Below are positions 46,167 through 58,477 of a DNA stretch of 64,000 nt, piece by piece (position 1 is the stretch's first letter; every line of letters starts with the position of its first letter). The DNA is from Nymphalis io. Taxonomy: Eukaryota; Arthropoda; Insecta; Lepidoptera; Nymphalidae. A program made the translations under genes and the position numbers. The stretch is taken from the NCBI RefSeq assembly GCF_905147045.1, contig NC_065898.1:8990001-9054000 (forward strand), given 5' to 3'. The notes under the pieces were generated by a model. That model was given only the letters and a program-made list of their open reading frames with translations, was not told where the DNA came from and did not search any database.

Positions 46167-48849
46167 GACGTCCCATTGTTTGAAATTAAGGAGACAAAGA
46201 TCTAATATCAGTTTGTACCATTTATTAATTAATTAAAAATATTTAATTACTTTTAAATAAAGTATAAAATATATTAATAGCTTTTTTTGGACAAAATAAT
46301 GAATCAAGTACAAATTTAAATGTCATAACCAAAAAACCGCGGTTAACTGTAGCTATATATATGAAAATAAAGCATAACGGTATGCGAGCCGAGAGAATTA
46401 AAATAATCGATTCAAACAGAACTTTCGTGTCATATAAACTTCATTCATTGGGTATTTATTTAGTAATTAGTGATTTTAGTATCGTCTATTATAAGTTAAT
46501 TATCATAAAACTAAATCGATTTTAAATTATTTTCAAATTAAGCTTTTATAATTGTCGCAATGCGTAACTCTAGTACAGGTACGATACGAATAAAATAATA
46601 CCTTTACAATTTTACCTTTATTTTTACAATACGTTTGCCCTCCATAGATTGGAGACATATTTGAGACTGCAACAATGTTGGTTAAGATTTGCTTCTAGTA
46701 GGTAACCCTGTTATGAAGTTCGATGTAATAATCAGTAAGTTACAATAATAATCAATGAATCGGTAATCTAAAGTTATAGTCAGACAATCATCACTGTATA
46801 AATACAATTATGGTTGTCTGACTATGCATTTCCTTCTTTTACATAGGCCTTCTATGGAAAAGAAGGAAATTTATTTTCTATTGTCCATTTTTTATACTTC
46901 GTCACTAGATGGCGTTGCAAAACATCGCATTTTATGCCATTCAAAAGAAGGCTAAATGACTGCCAAGATTTGGTAGCATTATATTTGAATTTAAAAAAAT
47001 ACTTCCAATCATAAATACTATTAAAAAAACTATATAACGCAGTAAAAATCAATTGGGAACTAGAAACTGCGAGTAACTGTAATAAGAGCAAGAATTAAGA
47101 TGGAAATGGCATAAAACAGAACAAAAAAACATTAACGATCAAAAGTTTGTCATAAGCCTGCGAATATATCCTCCAAATATAAAAAGAAAAAACTACTAAG
47201 TTAGTAGGATCATGATAATGAAAGTTGCGATCGTATACTATTACTATTTGCTTTTTTATTAATAAACAAATTTTATATTTACAATTTTGTTTTATTTACA
47301 CAATAAATAAAATGAAATTACATTATTTAAGGAATATAAAATGAAAATAAAAAGGTGCTTAATTATGTTCTTCATCCTAATAATTACGAAATTTACCGCC
47401 CGCCGCGCCGTCAAATTTTTTAACTGGAATTTGTTTTTCGTATTAATTGAGATTTTGGCCCGCTTTGCTATCTGGCACGTTTGCTCCTTTCACTCTACCC
47501 CAACCCCAGGACCGTTCATTATTTTTAGTAAAATACGGGAGGCTATATCTACTGGCCATGTAAAAAGTGTCAACTATTATATCTTAACCGGTGACACCTG
47601 AGGATCACACTTCACATTGAAGTACTACTTATTAGCCTATTCCAACATTTATATATATTAAGTATTACTCCTTCCATTACATCTACCGATAGCCTATTCT
47701 AATCACTAGAGGAGTAAACCCAAATAAAAAACAAATAAACCCAGATAAGACACCGACCATTGGTCACCGATATCAATTGACGCAATAACATTGGTCGACA
47801 TCTTGAATAATCTATGATATTCTCTATGGAAAATAAATGTTTTAGACAAAGATAGAATAATCAAATCTTTTGTCCCTTATCGCGTAACTAGTTTTATCAA
47901 GGTCGGATACTCAAGTATGAAACAAACTTGACAGTAGGTGCGTTCATTGTGTTTATTGTTCAATTTTTGCTTATTTTTATATTAGAAAACGATTCTAACC
48001 CAGTGAAAAGTAAAACAAACATAATGATATAAGGATTTATATTATATCGAAGATTATGCAATGGTGCATTGTCGTTTTATTTCATGTTAAAGCGATAGCA
48101 AGAATAAAATTGCCAGCGTGTGTTTTCACAGGTAAGAAAGACCGTTTTATCCCTATATATAGTTTCTTAGTGATGATTATTTATGCCAAAGCATGACGCC
48201 ACCTTATATCGCATTAAAATCCTGAAGATAATAGGATTTGTTGTTATCATTCATAACCTATAAATATTTATCATGTAAGGGCTGGCAGCGTCGCCTAATA
48301 AAATGTCTCGATTTTTGATTAAAAGTTGCGAAATAAATTCGGAGTCTAATAACAGCCTACAATGCTTCGTTATCTATAAATATGTTATTTTAATTTATTC
48401 TTTCTCCTATTTGTAATTTCCTAATGACAATATTATTTAATATTCTTCTTGAATTTATTATTATTATAATTTATTATATTAACATAGAATACATGTGGCA
48501 AACATGCTTTATAAATAATTTAATTAAGTATTTTAGATTGCAACATCTGAGGAAAATGCTAATCCAGTACCATATAAAGATACTGAAGCACTATTGATAA
48601 CGGAAACAAAAGCAAACAATGCAACGGTTTTTGGGTGTAGTTGGAAAACAAAAAAAAAATTAACTAAAAAATAAAAAGTAAAATTTAATAACCTCATTTT
48701 GTTTTAATTAAATCCTGAAAATTATTTATCTCCCAAAACAGGGAATGCAGTTACTATGGCAACATTATACGCACACATTGGCATATTGACTTGGTCAAAG
48801 TGAAATCATCTCATATCGTATCTACATTTTGACACGTATATACGACTTA
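46167..48849. repeat. Block D, second copy, with unassigned interior
   Basis: 46200-46900 and 47850-48780 match 11050-12570. The interior 46930-47840 has no counterpart in copy 1. It includes an 86-codon frame at 47341-47601 (MKIKRCLIMFFILIITKF, then ARRAVKFFNWNLFFVL), hydrophobic and unrecognised, with weak support as a gene. A hairpin with a CAACCATAATTGTATTTATAC-type stem lies near 46790-46830 (CAGACAATCAT against ATGGTTGTCTG). Confidence 0.6.
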
Positions 48850-49168
48850 CCGAGGAGACCAGGACCCCCTGTTAGTGGTTAGAACACGTGAATCTTAACC
48901 GACGATCGTGGATTCAAACCCGGGCAAGCACCACTGAATTTTCATGTGCTTAATTTGTGATTATAATTCATCTCGTGCTTTACGGTGAAGAAAAACATCG
49001 TGAGGAGACCTGCATGTGTCTAATTTCATTGAAATTATGCCACATGGGTATTCTACCAATACGCATTGGAGCAGCGTGGTGGAATAAGCTCCAAACCTTC
49101 TCCTCAAAAGGGAGAGGAGGCCTTAGCCCAGCAGTGGGACATTAACAGGCTGTTACTACTACTACTAC
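48850..49168 (+). mobile_element. Metulj-type SINE, plus orientation
   Basis: The head is degenerate, but the B box region (GATTCAAACCCGGGCAAGC), body and 3' CAGCAGTGGGACATTAACAG are clear. It ends in a (TAC)n tail. Confidence 0.88.
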
Positions 49169-49176
49169 TATTGGCA

Positions 49177-49832
49177 TATTAGGTCCTTACATATGAAATT
49201 GGCGTTTTGTACGGGAGGAATATAAAGTCAATTTTTTTTGTAAAATGTATTTAATAAACCAACGTTTGCACCGTTGTTATCTATGCACTTTTGCCATCTC
49301 ATGGCTAGTTCATTGATCCCTTTACTAAAAAAACCATGGTGGCAAGAATCAATAAACTCTTTGAAGGCGGTTTGGACTACCGCATCGGAGTTGAATTTTT
49401 TTCCTTGTAAGAAGTTGTCCAAATTCCGGAAAAAATGGTAAGCTGTTGGGGCAAGGTCCGGGGAGTACGGTGAATATCGCAGACATTCCAATTGTAGCTC
49501 TAACTTAATGGTTGTTTGTTGTGCAGTGTGTGGTCTTGCGTTGTCGTGAAGCAGCAGTGGCCTAGAGCGATTGACCAATCTCGGTTGTTTAGCAGCTAGT
49601 TCTTCCTTCATTGTTTGCAGTTGCTGACAATAGATATCTGCCGTAATCGTTTGGCCAGATTTTAGAAAGCTGTAGTGAACGACACCGGCGCTAGTCCACC
49701 AACACTCACAAGTAACTTTTTCTGAGTCAATTTTCGTTTAGCGCAGGATTTGGCTGGGTCTCCAGGGTTCAGCCATTGCGACGAGCGCTTTCGATTATCG
49801 TACAGTATCCACTTAATTAAGGTTATTTGAAA
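49177..49832 (-). pseudogene. Mariner transposon remnant, C-terminal half of transposase
   Basis: TTAGGTCCTTACATATGAAA at 49177 has the form of a mariner terminal inverted repeat. The minus-strand frame 49611-49228 holds LLLHDNARPHTAQQT and YSPDLAPTAYHFFRNL. The last motif should be PTDYHFF, so the third catalytic aspartate of the DD34D triad is alanine, and one residue is missing from the D-to-D spacing. Upstream WILYDNRKRSSQWLNPG (49805-49750) is present in another frame, with a frame change near 49700. The N-terminal half and second terminal repeat are absent. Dead copy. Confidence 0.9.
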
Positions 49833-50101
49833 AGCCTAGATGGTCCTGTGGTTAGACACGTGAATCTTAACCGATGATCGTGGGTGAAAACTTAATTTGT
49901 GTTTATAATTCATTTCGTGCTTGACGGTGAAGGAAAACATCGTGAGGAAATCTGCATGTGTATGATTTCATTGAAATTAAGCCTCATGTGCTTTCTACTA
50001 ACCCGCATTCGAGCAGCGTGGTGGAGTAAGCTCCAAACCTTCTACTCAAAAGGAAGACGAGGCCTTTGCTCAGCAATGGGATATTAACAGGCTGTTACTG
50101 T
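49833..50101 (+). mobile_element. Metulj-type SINE, plus orientation, internally deleted
   Basis: The head GCCTAGATGGTCCTGTGGTT is followed by a shortened B-box region (GATCGTGGGTGAAAAC) that lacks the CCCGGGCAAGCACC section, then the usual body and end. Confidence 0.85.
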
Positions 50102-50109
50102 ATACTGTG

Positions 50110-50470
50110 TATATAAGTCTAAAAACGACTTACATATATTCTCTAAACCTGAATTTATTTAGCTGTGACAAGGCTTCTAGATATTAAGATTTATAAAATA
50201 TCGTATATTTTACGAATATAATAAAATTGTAAGAAGAAGATCGTACATCGATATCGAGATCGTATATCGAATGATCGTGTCGTAGTATACATTTTTAAAG
50301 TATTTATTTTTCGACAGAAACAATCTCAAATTATTCAATACGGTTTTTCAATCTTTACTATATTCTCGTGTATAAAATATATAAATAGGCTACCTATGTT
50401 TAATATATACCTACCGAGGTACTAGTTAGTATTTGCGTACTTCAAAAATTTGTATAAGTTTTAAGTTTAT
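50110..50470 (+). repeat. Block W, second copy
   Basis: Counterpart of 44480-45114 without the SINE. It continues at 50457 into DNA not present in the first copy, where the 100-aa ORF starts. Confidence 0.75.
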
Positions 50471-50482
50471 AAAGAAAGTAAA

Positions 50483-50785
50483 ATGCTGAGTGTTCGTAAT
50501 CTGTTTATTCAAAAATCTGTCTGTGTTTCGACTACAAATGTTATTAGCTCCAACGATTACAATGATATGCCAAAGCGTCGTGTTTTTAAAGCACCAGTCC
50601 CAATCGTTAATTCTTCGTTCGCTCAACGCTTTGATCCATTCATTTCGCCTTTCATGTATAATAAAGTAATCAAATTATGCGACATCAAAGTCTGCACTAT
50701 AAAAAAAGCTAAACAGGCTCTTTATATTTGGTTAGTCACACTTTCGTATGATATGGCAGAAAGTATTCTTACCGTGCTATCGTGA
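50483..50785 (+). CDS. Hypothetical 100-aa protein
   Basis: The frame starts MLSVRNLFIQKSVCVSTTNV, with an A at -3, and ends at TGA 50783-50785. Basic and hydroxylated residues without acids in the first 20 positions would allow a mitochondrial presequence. The middle (KRRVFKAPVPIVNSSFAQRF) is basic and proline-containing, and the end (ALYIWLVTLSYDM) is hydrophobic. It does not resemble a transposon protein that I know, and no splice sites are evident. It sits at the end of block W in DNA not seen elsewhere in the window. Confidence 0.35.
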   Translation: MLSVRNLFIQKSVCVSTTNVISSNDYNDMPKRRVFKAPVPIVNSSFAQRFDPFISPFMYNKVIKLCDIKVCTIKKAKQALYIWLVTLSYDMAESILTVLS

Positions 50786-51830
50786 TTAAAATATATATAT
50801 ATATATAAATAAAATATAATATATATAAATAATGTATCTATATAGCACCCACATTATATTGTATTTATATATACATACATTTAATATTATTGACATTTTA
50901 TATAGTTTTAATAGTCTTGCGTAGTTTGCTTAAAATTATATATATATATCTATAAAGTTAACAACAATGTTTTAAGAACACGTTATTAACCGTAGGTAAA
51001 ACGCTGTCTATAAATCGTAGCAAGGTATCCACGATACAAGCTTGCTTAGTGTGGAGTCCACCAAAAATACAATTATGATATCGTTTCAGCAAACAACCCA
51101 GCTATTGTATCAAGTGTGTAATATTTACTGTAAATTAAACAATTTTTTATTTTTAAGTATGTATACCTACATATATATCGACTTATAACAGATGTGCTTA
51201 AATAATTAAAAAACGGGTTTCTGCGAAATCGTTAACAATATTATTTTGTCATGCATTGATTGTGTGTAAAAAGTTAGTTCGTCGGGAAAGAAGACGTAAA
51301 CCTTAACAGAAGATTGCTGGTTTGTTAACGGGTAGGACCTTTGATTTATCAATTAGTAGCAATAGTAGTGTACGATTATTCATAGAATTAACTTTAGTTA
51401 AATGGTCACGTAAAATGCATACTTTTAACTTAATTTATTAAGGCTTTTACGAACATTTATTCTCATTACATCGTTGCCAATAATACGTGTATCTTACTAC
51501 CGATTATATATTATATTATACTGATTCCGATAAGATATTTTTTGTCGAGTTGTAATTTATACCTCATTTAAGAAGAGAGAAATTTAAATATTTAGTTTAC
51601 CGAGCGTGGGATTCTGATTACTTTATGGTCTTTGACAAAATGTATTGAAAAGCTGTAACATTCATTTCTAGATTAAAGGTGTCGTAAAAGGCCTATTAAG
51701 ACAAATAAATGTCATCATGTTTATAAATATATATATATGGTTTAATATTTTTATTACTTATAATAAATATGGTGAACTTCTGCTAGTATCGTTGTTATAA
51801 TATTACACGACTACCACTGTTACGAATAAA
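50786..51830. repeat. AT-rich link and block U, second copy
   Basis: 50786-50945 is TA-rich low-complexity DNA. 50950-51790 matches 30660-31620 without the SINE of the latter. No gene seen. Confidence 0.7.
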
Positions 51831-52068
51831 ATAATACCTTTACAATTTTACCTATATGTTTACAATACATTTGCACTCCATAGATTGGAGACATATTTGA
51901 GGCTGCAACAATGTTGGTTAAGATTTGCTTTTAGTAGGTACGCCTTAGTAACCTTGTTATGGAGTTTGATGTAATCTAATAATCGGTAAGTTACAATAAT
52001 AATCAATGAATCGGTAATCTAAAGTTATAGTCAGACAATCATCATTGTATAAATACAATTACTAGGTA
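51831..52068. repeat. Block D fragment at the LINE insertion site
   Basis: Matches 46600-46815 (CCATAGATTGGAGACATATT); the match stops at ATACAATTA, where LINE copy B begins. Confidence 0.7.
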
Positions 52069-55000
52069 AATTTTCTGGTGGGAGGATGTTAAACATCCGC
52101 CTGGCTTGTTACCACCGTACGCATGGTGAAAAACTCGTGAAGTGGCTTGCAGCCGCGTTTCGAGGTCAGCCAGCGTACAGCTAGAGCCCGAGCGAGTATT
52201 GCCGCGATGGGTGTTGGTCCAATGGAGACGGCTGTTGAACCATTGCCGGGGGAATCTGTATTGACCTGCCGGACAGGGAGACCCGAAGAAACGGCTGTTC
52301 CGCTGGCCGCCCGTGGCATAGTACAGGGGCCCGAGCGTGCCTAACCAGCTCGTAAGGCTGCCCCACCAGGCCACGCATAATCTCGGGGTGGACCGTCGTG
52401 CCGGTTGGTGACCGGTAGGTGGGGTCCCAGCGGCCACTTCCGGGGGGGTTCGGGGGCCCTTCCGTCCGGCGGGTCAGTGTATTTTTCCTTTTGGCAACCA
52501 CTTGGGGAAACACGCCTCCACACTTTGCCCATCCCTATCGTGGCAATACATCGCTCGCTTCACGTCTCTTTTCCATTTCATTTTTCCCAAATGGCGCAAC
52601 AAAACAGAAATAACGGTCGTACAGCGGTGCACACCCCCACCATACCCTCGCTGTTTGAGGTCGAGTTCTCTAACATCCGAGGACTCCACACTAACCTCAA
52701 CGCTGTCCACCACCATCTCGAGACAGCACGGCCAGCAATGTTGTTTCTCACGGAGACACAAATACTCCGTCCTGCCGATACCAGCTACCTTAATTATCCC
52801 GGCTACACGCTTGAAGAATCCTTCAAAGCGAAAGCCGGAGTATGCTTGTTCGTCAGGACAGATGTTTGCTGTCACCGACTGCGCTGCTTGGAGGACCCCT
52901 CCTTCTCCATGTTGGTGGTACGTGTGGACCTGGTTCGTCAGAGCCGAGTCTACGTGTGCCTCTACAGATCCCACAATGGTGACTTGGAGACAAGCCGATT
53001 ATTTGACCATCTTAGTCGGGTGGCAGATGCTGCGCAAGAGCAATTTCCTAACGCGGAATTGGTGTTTTTGGGGGATTTTAATGCTCACCACGAATCATGG
53101 TTGAAATCCCTCAAAACTGACCATGCTGGAAGGACTGCTCATGCTTTTGCTCTCACACATGACTTGACCCAACTGGTTGATCAGCCCACCAGGATCCCAG
53201 ACATTGATGAGCAAGCACCTTCTCTACTGGACCTTCTGCTGACTTCTCACCCGGTGGAATAGCAGGTTGTGGTTCAGGATCCTCTTGGCTCTTCGGATCA
53301 CAGCCTTATTTCTACCAGAGTGCCACAGGCCAAGCTGCCGCCACTAGCGGTATGCAAACGTCGCGTTTAGCACTATAAGTCGGCGGATTGGGACGGTATG
53401 CGCGAATACTATGCGTCGGTCCCTTGGAAGGAACGTTGCTTCAGAGGGAATGACCCGACAGCTAGTACCGCTGCTGTTGCTGGCGAGATCATGTTGGGAA
53501 TGGAATACTACATTCCTAGCTCAGATCTCGTCAGTAGGAGTACGCGTAACCGTTGGTTCACTCGTGAATGTGCCGATGCTGTATCATCTAAGCAGGCGCC
53601 ATATCGCAAATGGATCAACGGCTGCATTAGCGGGGCATCTAACATTGACTCACTGAAAGCAAACTATAATAAAAATTCCAAGTCCTGTAGAAAGGCGTAC
53701 ACGAGAGCGGATGCACAGCGCATTGTACAGATTGGTCATGACCTTGTTTCGCATCCTAGGGGCTCCCGTAGCTTCTGGCGTCTGACCAACATCTGTGCAA
53801 AACAATTTCTGCCAACCTTCGCTGCCACCGCTCAGAAATCCGGACGGATCGCTAGCTCTCAGTCCGCAAGAGCAAGCTGATCTCCTGGCTGAACTCTTTG
53901 CCGACAATTCTGTCATCGATGATTGTAGTGCGCTGCCACCTACAATACCTTCATGTGGCCTTACGATGCCTGACATTAAAATCAGGCAACGTGATGTGCG
54001 TGCGAAGCTGCCATCACTTGATGTACAGAAAGCTAGCGGTCCCGATGGAATACCAGCCATAGTGCTGAAGAAGTGCGCAGCGGAGCTGTCTCCTGTGTTA
54101 ACGCGCCTGTTCCAACTTTCTCTCTCTTCGGGATGTGTGCCGGAGGCTTGGAGATGAGCTAATGTGCAAGCGGTTCCCAAAAAAGGGGATCGGTCTGACC
54201 CGGCAAATTATCGGCCAATAGCTATCACCTCAGTACTTTGTAAGGTGATGGAACGGATTTTAAACAACCAACTGATCCATTACCTAGAAGATCACTCTTT
54301 AATTAATGATCGTCAATACGGGTTTCGACCAAAACGGTCCACAGGTGATCTTCTAGCGTACGTAACACACCTCTGGGGTGAAGCTATCGACAAGCATGGA
54401 AAATCGTTGGCTGTCAGCCTCGATATCTCCAAGGCTTTCGACAGGGTCTGGCACAGAAGTCTTCTCTCCAAGCTGCCGGCATATGGTCTGCCTGCTCAGC
54501 TATGCACCTGGATTGCCAGCTTCCTACACAAGCGTAGCCTTCGTGTTTTAGTTGATGGTTAAGCTTCACAATTCTATGTAGTGAATGCTGGGGCCCCCAG
54601 GGATCTGTGCTATCTCCTACACTCTTTCTTTTGCATATCAATGATATGCTCTCTCTTGGTACAGTACAGTAGTACAGTGCATGGTGGATACCACGGACGC
54701 GCAGTGGCTGGACGAGCGGAAATTGAGGAGAGGCGGAAGGATCTTGTCATTGAACTCGATAGGACGTTAGAGCTCATCGCCAAATGGGGCTCTGATAATC
54801 TTGTTGAGTTTAATGCCAAGAAAACACAGGTATGCGCTCTCACGGCGAAAAAGTCAACATTTTTCCCTCTTCCCTCCCTCTGTGGTACTCCGCTGGTGAT
54901 GCAAAGCAAAATCGCCATGCTGGGGATTGACGTTCGCTGCGACCTTAGTCCAAGGGATTACATCGAGGCTGTTATAAAAACAGCTTCACGGAAACTCGGA

Positions 55001-55636
55001 GTTCTGAACAAGGTGCGGCGCTTTTTCACGCCACAACAACTGTGCCTGCTGTACAAAACACAGGTACGGTCTTGCGTGGAATATTGCTCGCACCTTTGGG
55101 ATGGCTCCGCTAAGTACCTACTTGAGGCCTTGGACCGGTTGCAGCGACGTGCCGTACGCATTATTGGCGACGTAAAGGTCACAAACACCCTTGAACCTTT
55201 ACAATTATGTCGTGAAATAGCAGCACTGAGCGCTTTCTATCGACTGTATCACGGCAAGTGCTCTGAGGAATTATTCTCTCTAATTCCTGCTTCTCCGTTC
55301 CTTCTTAAGTCCACACGAGCTGGTTCTCGATGTCACCGCCTAACTGTGACATCAATTCCATCGCGAACAAAGAAATGTGGCAAATCCTTTCTTTGTCGCA
55401 CTTCCAAAAAATGGAATTCCTTACCAGCTCACGTGTTCCCCTCCTCTTACAACCCGGGTTCCTTCAAACGAGGCGTGAAGAGGCATCTTGCGGGCCGGCA
55501 AGGCGAAGGCGGCTAGTGCAGAACGTTTTTCCCGTCTGTACTGGCCGTCGTCGCGTTTGGACTCTACTACCACTTACCATCAGGTGGAGTAGAGTCATTT
55601 GCCCTCCCGGCGAATATAAAAAAAAAAAAAAAAAAC
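52069..55636 (+). pseudogene. Jockey/CR1-like LINE, copy B (near full length, RT motif C deleted)
   Basis: A GC-rich 5' region (52080-52500) precedes an endonuclease frame from 52405: FSNIRGLHTNLNAV, LFLTETQI, VFLGDFNAHH. TAG codons interrupt at 53260-53262 and at about 53368 (TGG in copy A), and the SDHSLI motif lies between them. The frame shifts near 53800. RT then reads ASGPDGIPAIVLKK, NYRPIAITSV, SLDISKAFDRVWH (motif A), with stops at 54155 and 54560. A base is lost in the PQG region near 54598, and a deletion at about 54660 removes the YADD motif. The C-terminal frame 54581-55516 is open. It ends in poly(A) at 55621-55636. It inserted into block D. Confidence 0.9.
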
Positions 55637-56189
55637 TAAAATTCACTAAGGATTCACGAAAAAATGGCGTATAGATTCATATCGTAGACAGAGAAACTAA
55701 TAGACGCAATGACGATTTCCTTCTTACTTATACAAGAAAGAGAACGAAAATTACGTTACAAAAGACAAAGATAGAATTATAAAATCTTTTGTTCCTTATC
55801 GCATAACTAGTTTTATCATATATTTATATATCACTTCATTGTGTTTATTGTTATTTATTGTTTAGTGTTTATTGTTTGTGCTTATTTTTATGTTAGAAAA
55901 CTATTCTAACCCAGTGAAAACCATCCTTGTATCATATCGAAGATTATCCAATGGTGCATTGTCGTTTTATTTCATGTTAAAGCGATAGCAAGTAGCAAAT
56001 TGCCGGCGTGTATTATCACGCGTAAGAACGACGGTTTTATCCCTAATTATAGTTTATCAGTGATGATTATTGATGTTATAGTACGCAACCTTATGTCGCA
56101 TTAAAATCCTGAACATAATAGGATTTTCTGTTGTTTATTAATCATAACCTATAATTATTTATCACGTAAGTGCTGGCAGCGTCAGCTAA
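55637..56189. repeat. Block D fragment
   Basis: Matches about 47860-48330 (CTTTTGTTCCTTATCGCATA, ATCGAAGATTATCC). No gene. Confidence 0.65.
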
Positions 56190-57235
56190 TGAAATGTCTG
56201 TGAATGCAGTTCTATGGCAACATTATACGCACACATTGACATACTAATTCTGTCTCAATCGCGGTTTGACGGCCCCTTGGTCTATTAGTTTCTCTGTCTA
56301 AGTCAAGTATCTAATGTTTCAATTTTCCAACTATGCTGTTAACCACCCTAGGTGGGACAAGGAATGTTGGCATTTATTATCTGTAATAAGTTAAATGTTA
56401 ATATTTTTAATTTAACTTTTTAGCTTTTATTTGATAGTTTGCTCTTTTACATAATACTATGTTTTAAGAATGAATTAGATAACATATGAAGAATTTTCTA
56501 TCATTGAGATAGGGTGGGGCTGCGGCCTATCATACTAAATTTTAATTAATATATTTAATATAGAAAAAAAGAATCATAAAAAAAACAGATTCAAAACGCA
56601 ATTTTTCCCGTACCCATAACGAATATCATAGATTATTTTTTATCTCAACCGTAGACAGAGAAACTAGTCTATGATCTCAAACAATTATATCATGTCAATT
56701 GAATGTCAATGTTTGTTTATTTGTCTTTACTCCTCTAGTGATTAGATTAGAGAGATTTCTACATGTAATGTAAGGTGTAAAACTTAATATATATAAATAT
56801 TCATATCACAATTTATAATGGTATATCACTCACACTACAGTGTACCGCAGGCAGATAAGCTTAGTTTCTCTGTCTACGAGTAGTACCCTTAATTTCACTG
56901 CACTCAATGATTACCATATTAAAAATGAAGTTGTTTCGATTCATTTTACTGTTTTGTAAATATTAATGTTTGAGTAAAATAAAACGACAGCACCCGTGTC
57001 TATGTTTTATTGAAAATTTTCAGTTGGTAGGCGAAAATATTATTCAATTAAAAAATTAAATTTTAATAGTATATGGTTAAAAAAATGATATGACACGTTT
57101 TCAATATTGCATGCAGCCAACTCTCCTCCTAGTTCCAGGCTTGAGACTGGCACTATGAGTCCCTATCCAGCGGCGGAACTACGTAGCGTCCAGACGTTCA
57201 TGATCCACGTTAAGAGGATACTGCATTTTATCTGA
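56190..57235. repeat. Block M, third copy
   Basis: Matches 12540-13107 plus 15138-15560. It shows the empty sites of both the LTR element (at about 56785) and the SINE at 15561 (57187-57230). Confidence 0.7.
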
Positions 57236-57425
57236 AACATTAGATAACATAATCGGTATTCTAAATTTTCAGAACTTAATTATTTTTTAATATTATTTAT
57301 TGGAACCCACTACATTTATTGGACAAATAAAATAGCCACATATTAGATTGATAATCTTACATACCTGAAACTTGTGTCCCGGTTCCCCTGACCCCAAATA
57401 ACTAATTCTAATTTTTAGTTTACTA

Positions 57426-57555
57426 TTAATTAGATGAATTCGAGCAATCGGATTCATAGGGAGAAATATTTTCTTTCTCAACTATTTTGCGCTTCTTCTT
57501 ATTTTGTTCACGGGTTGTAAACATTTTGCTTTCGTCAGCACATTTCGTGGTTATG
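57426..57555 (-). pseudogene. Last exon of BEN paralogue 2, open reading frame
   Basis: The minus strand shows CCAG, then ITTKCADESKMFTTREQNKK and a tail KIVEKENISPYESDCSNSS with TAA at 57428-57426. This is the only copy of this exon in the window without a premature stop, but no upstream exons adjoin it; plus-strand neighbours are block M and SINE debris. It could belong to a gene whose other exons are further 3' on the plus strand, but none is seen within 2 kb. Confidence 0.7.
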
Positions 57556-57803
57556 CTGGTTCTAAACACAAGAAATAAGAAAAATGAATACAAACTGATA
57601 TAAAATCAATATATCTTTACATTAATGAAAGTTAGTTAAACTTTACCTTACTACATTCTTTGGTACAGAACAATTTTCTACCACAGTTTAAACAATATCA
57701 TAGTTCGATTTCTGTAATCGTTGTAGACATAATCAGGTACCTAAACTGGCTGTAGTTTCGGCTCCTTTCTGTTATCTTCTTTTGTTTAATATTGAATAAA
57801 ATT

Positions 57804-57918
57804 CAATATTAGAAATGCTCCAAACCTTCTCATCAAAAAGCTCCAAACCTTCTCATCAAAAAGAGGAGAGGAGGCCTTTAGCCCAGCAGTGGGACATTCA
57901 CAGGCTGTTACGGTTACG
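57804..57918 (+). mobile_element. SINE 3' fragment with target-site duplication
   Basis: Bounded by GAATAAAATT at 57794-57803 and 57919-57928. Inside, a 23-bp unit (CTCCAAACCTTCTCATCAAA) is duplicated. The empty site is at about 40692-40702. Confidence 0.88.
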
Positions 57919-58477
57919 GAATAAAATTTTGTTTTACAGTGGATTAAGCTACCAAGAACTTGCATTTATAAAATAATGTTTTATAGCCTTCAGGTAATTT
58001 CCTATCTACTTTCATTGTCCAGTACTCTAAAAGGGATCATAAAAATTACGACTATAGTTCTTACCAATCGAATTATTTTTTTATAAAATGGAACCTTACA
58101 CATATTTCTCTGTCTCTCGATCTAGACTTTACATATAAGTTTTTATTTTATTTTAACACAAAGATATTTATTAAAATACTGACACGCACTAAGCTAATGA
58201 TCCAAATAGACTAACATTAATTACGATACAAAATATTTAATAAATTATTATACTCGATTATTTATAGACAGCGATTCTATTTATTCTATGGTCTATATTG
58301 TGCGTGGCGCTGTAATGTGGTGCTGACAATATAATACTTTAATCACCTACTTATATGGAAAAATTCAATCAATAAATAAAAGCCATTATTGACTAATATA
58401 AATTCTAACATAAATAAGTGAATAATGAAACAAATTAACAACTACCTACTTATACTGACAACGAAATCAATATTTGT
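57919..58477. repeat. Block L segment
   Basis: Matches 4525-4620 joined to 4885-5320, so about 260 bp present at 4620-4885 are missing here. No gene. Confidence 0.7.

Noticed and set aside
52042..52532. Several minus-strand frames in the GC-rich LINE 5' region
   Set aside because: The high GC content leaves all frames open. They are antisense to the LINE 5' region and lack recognisable motifs.
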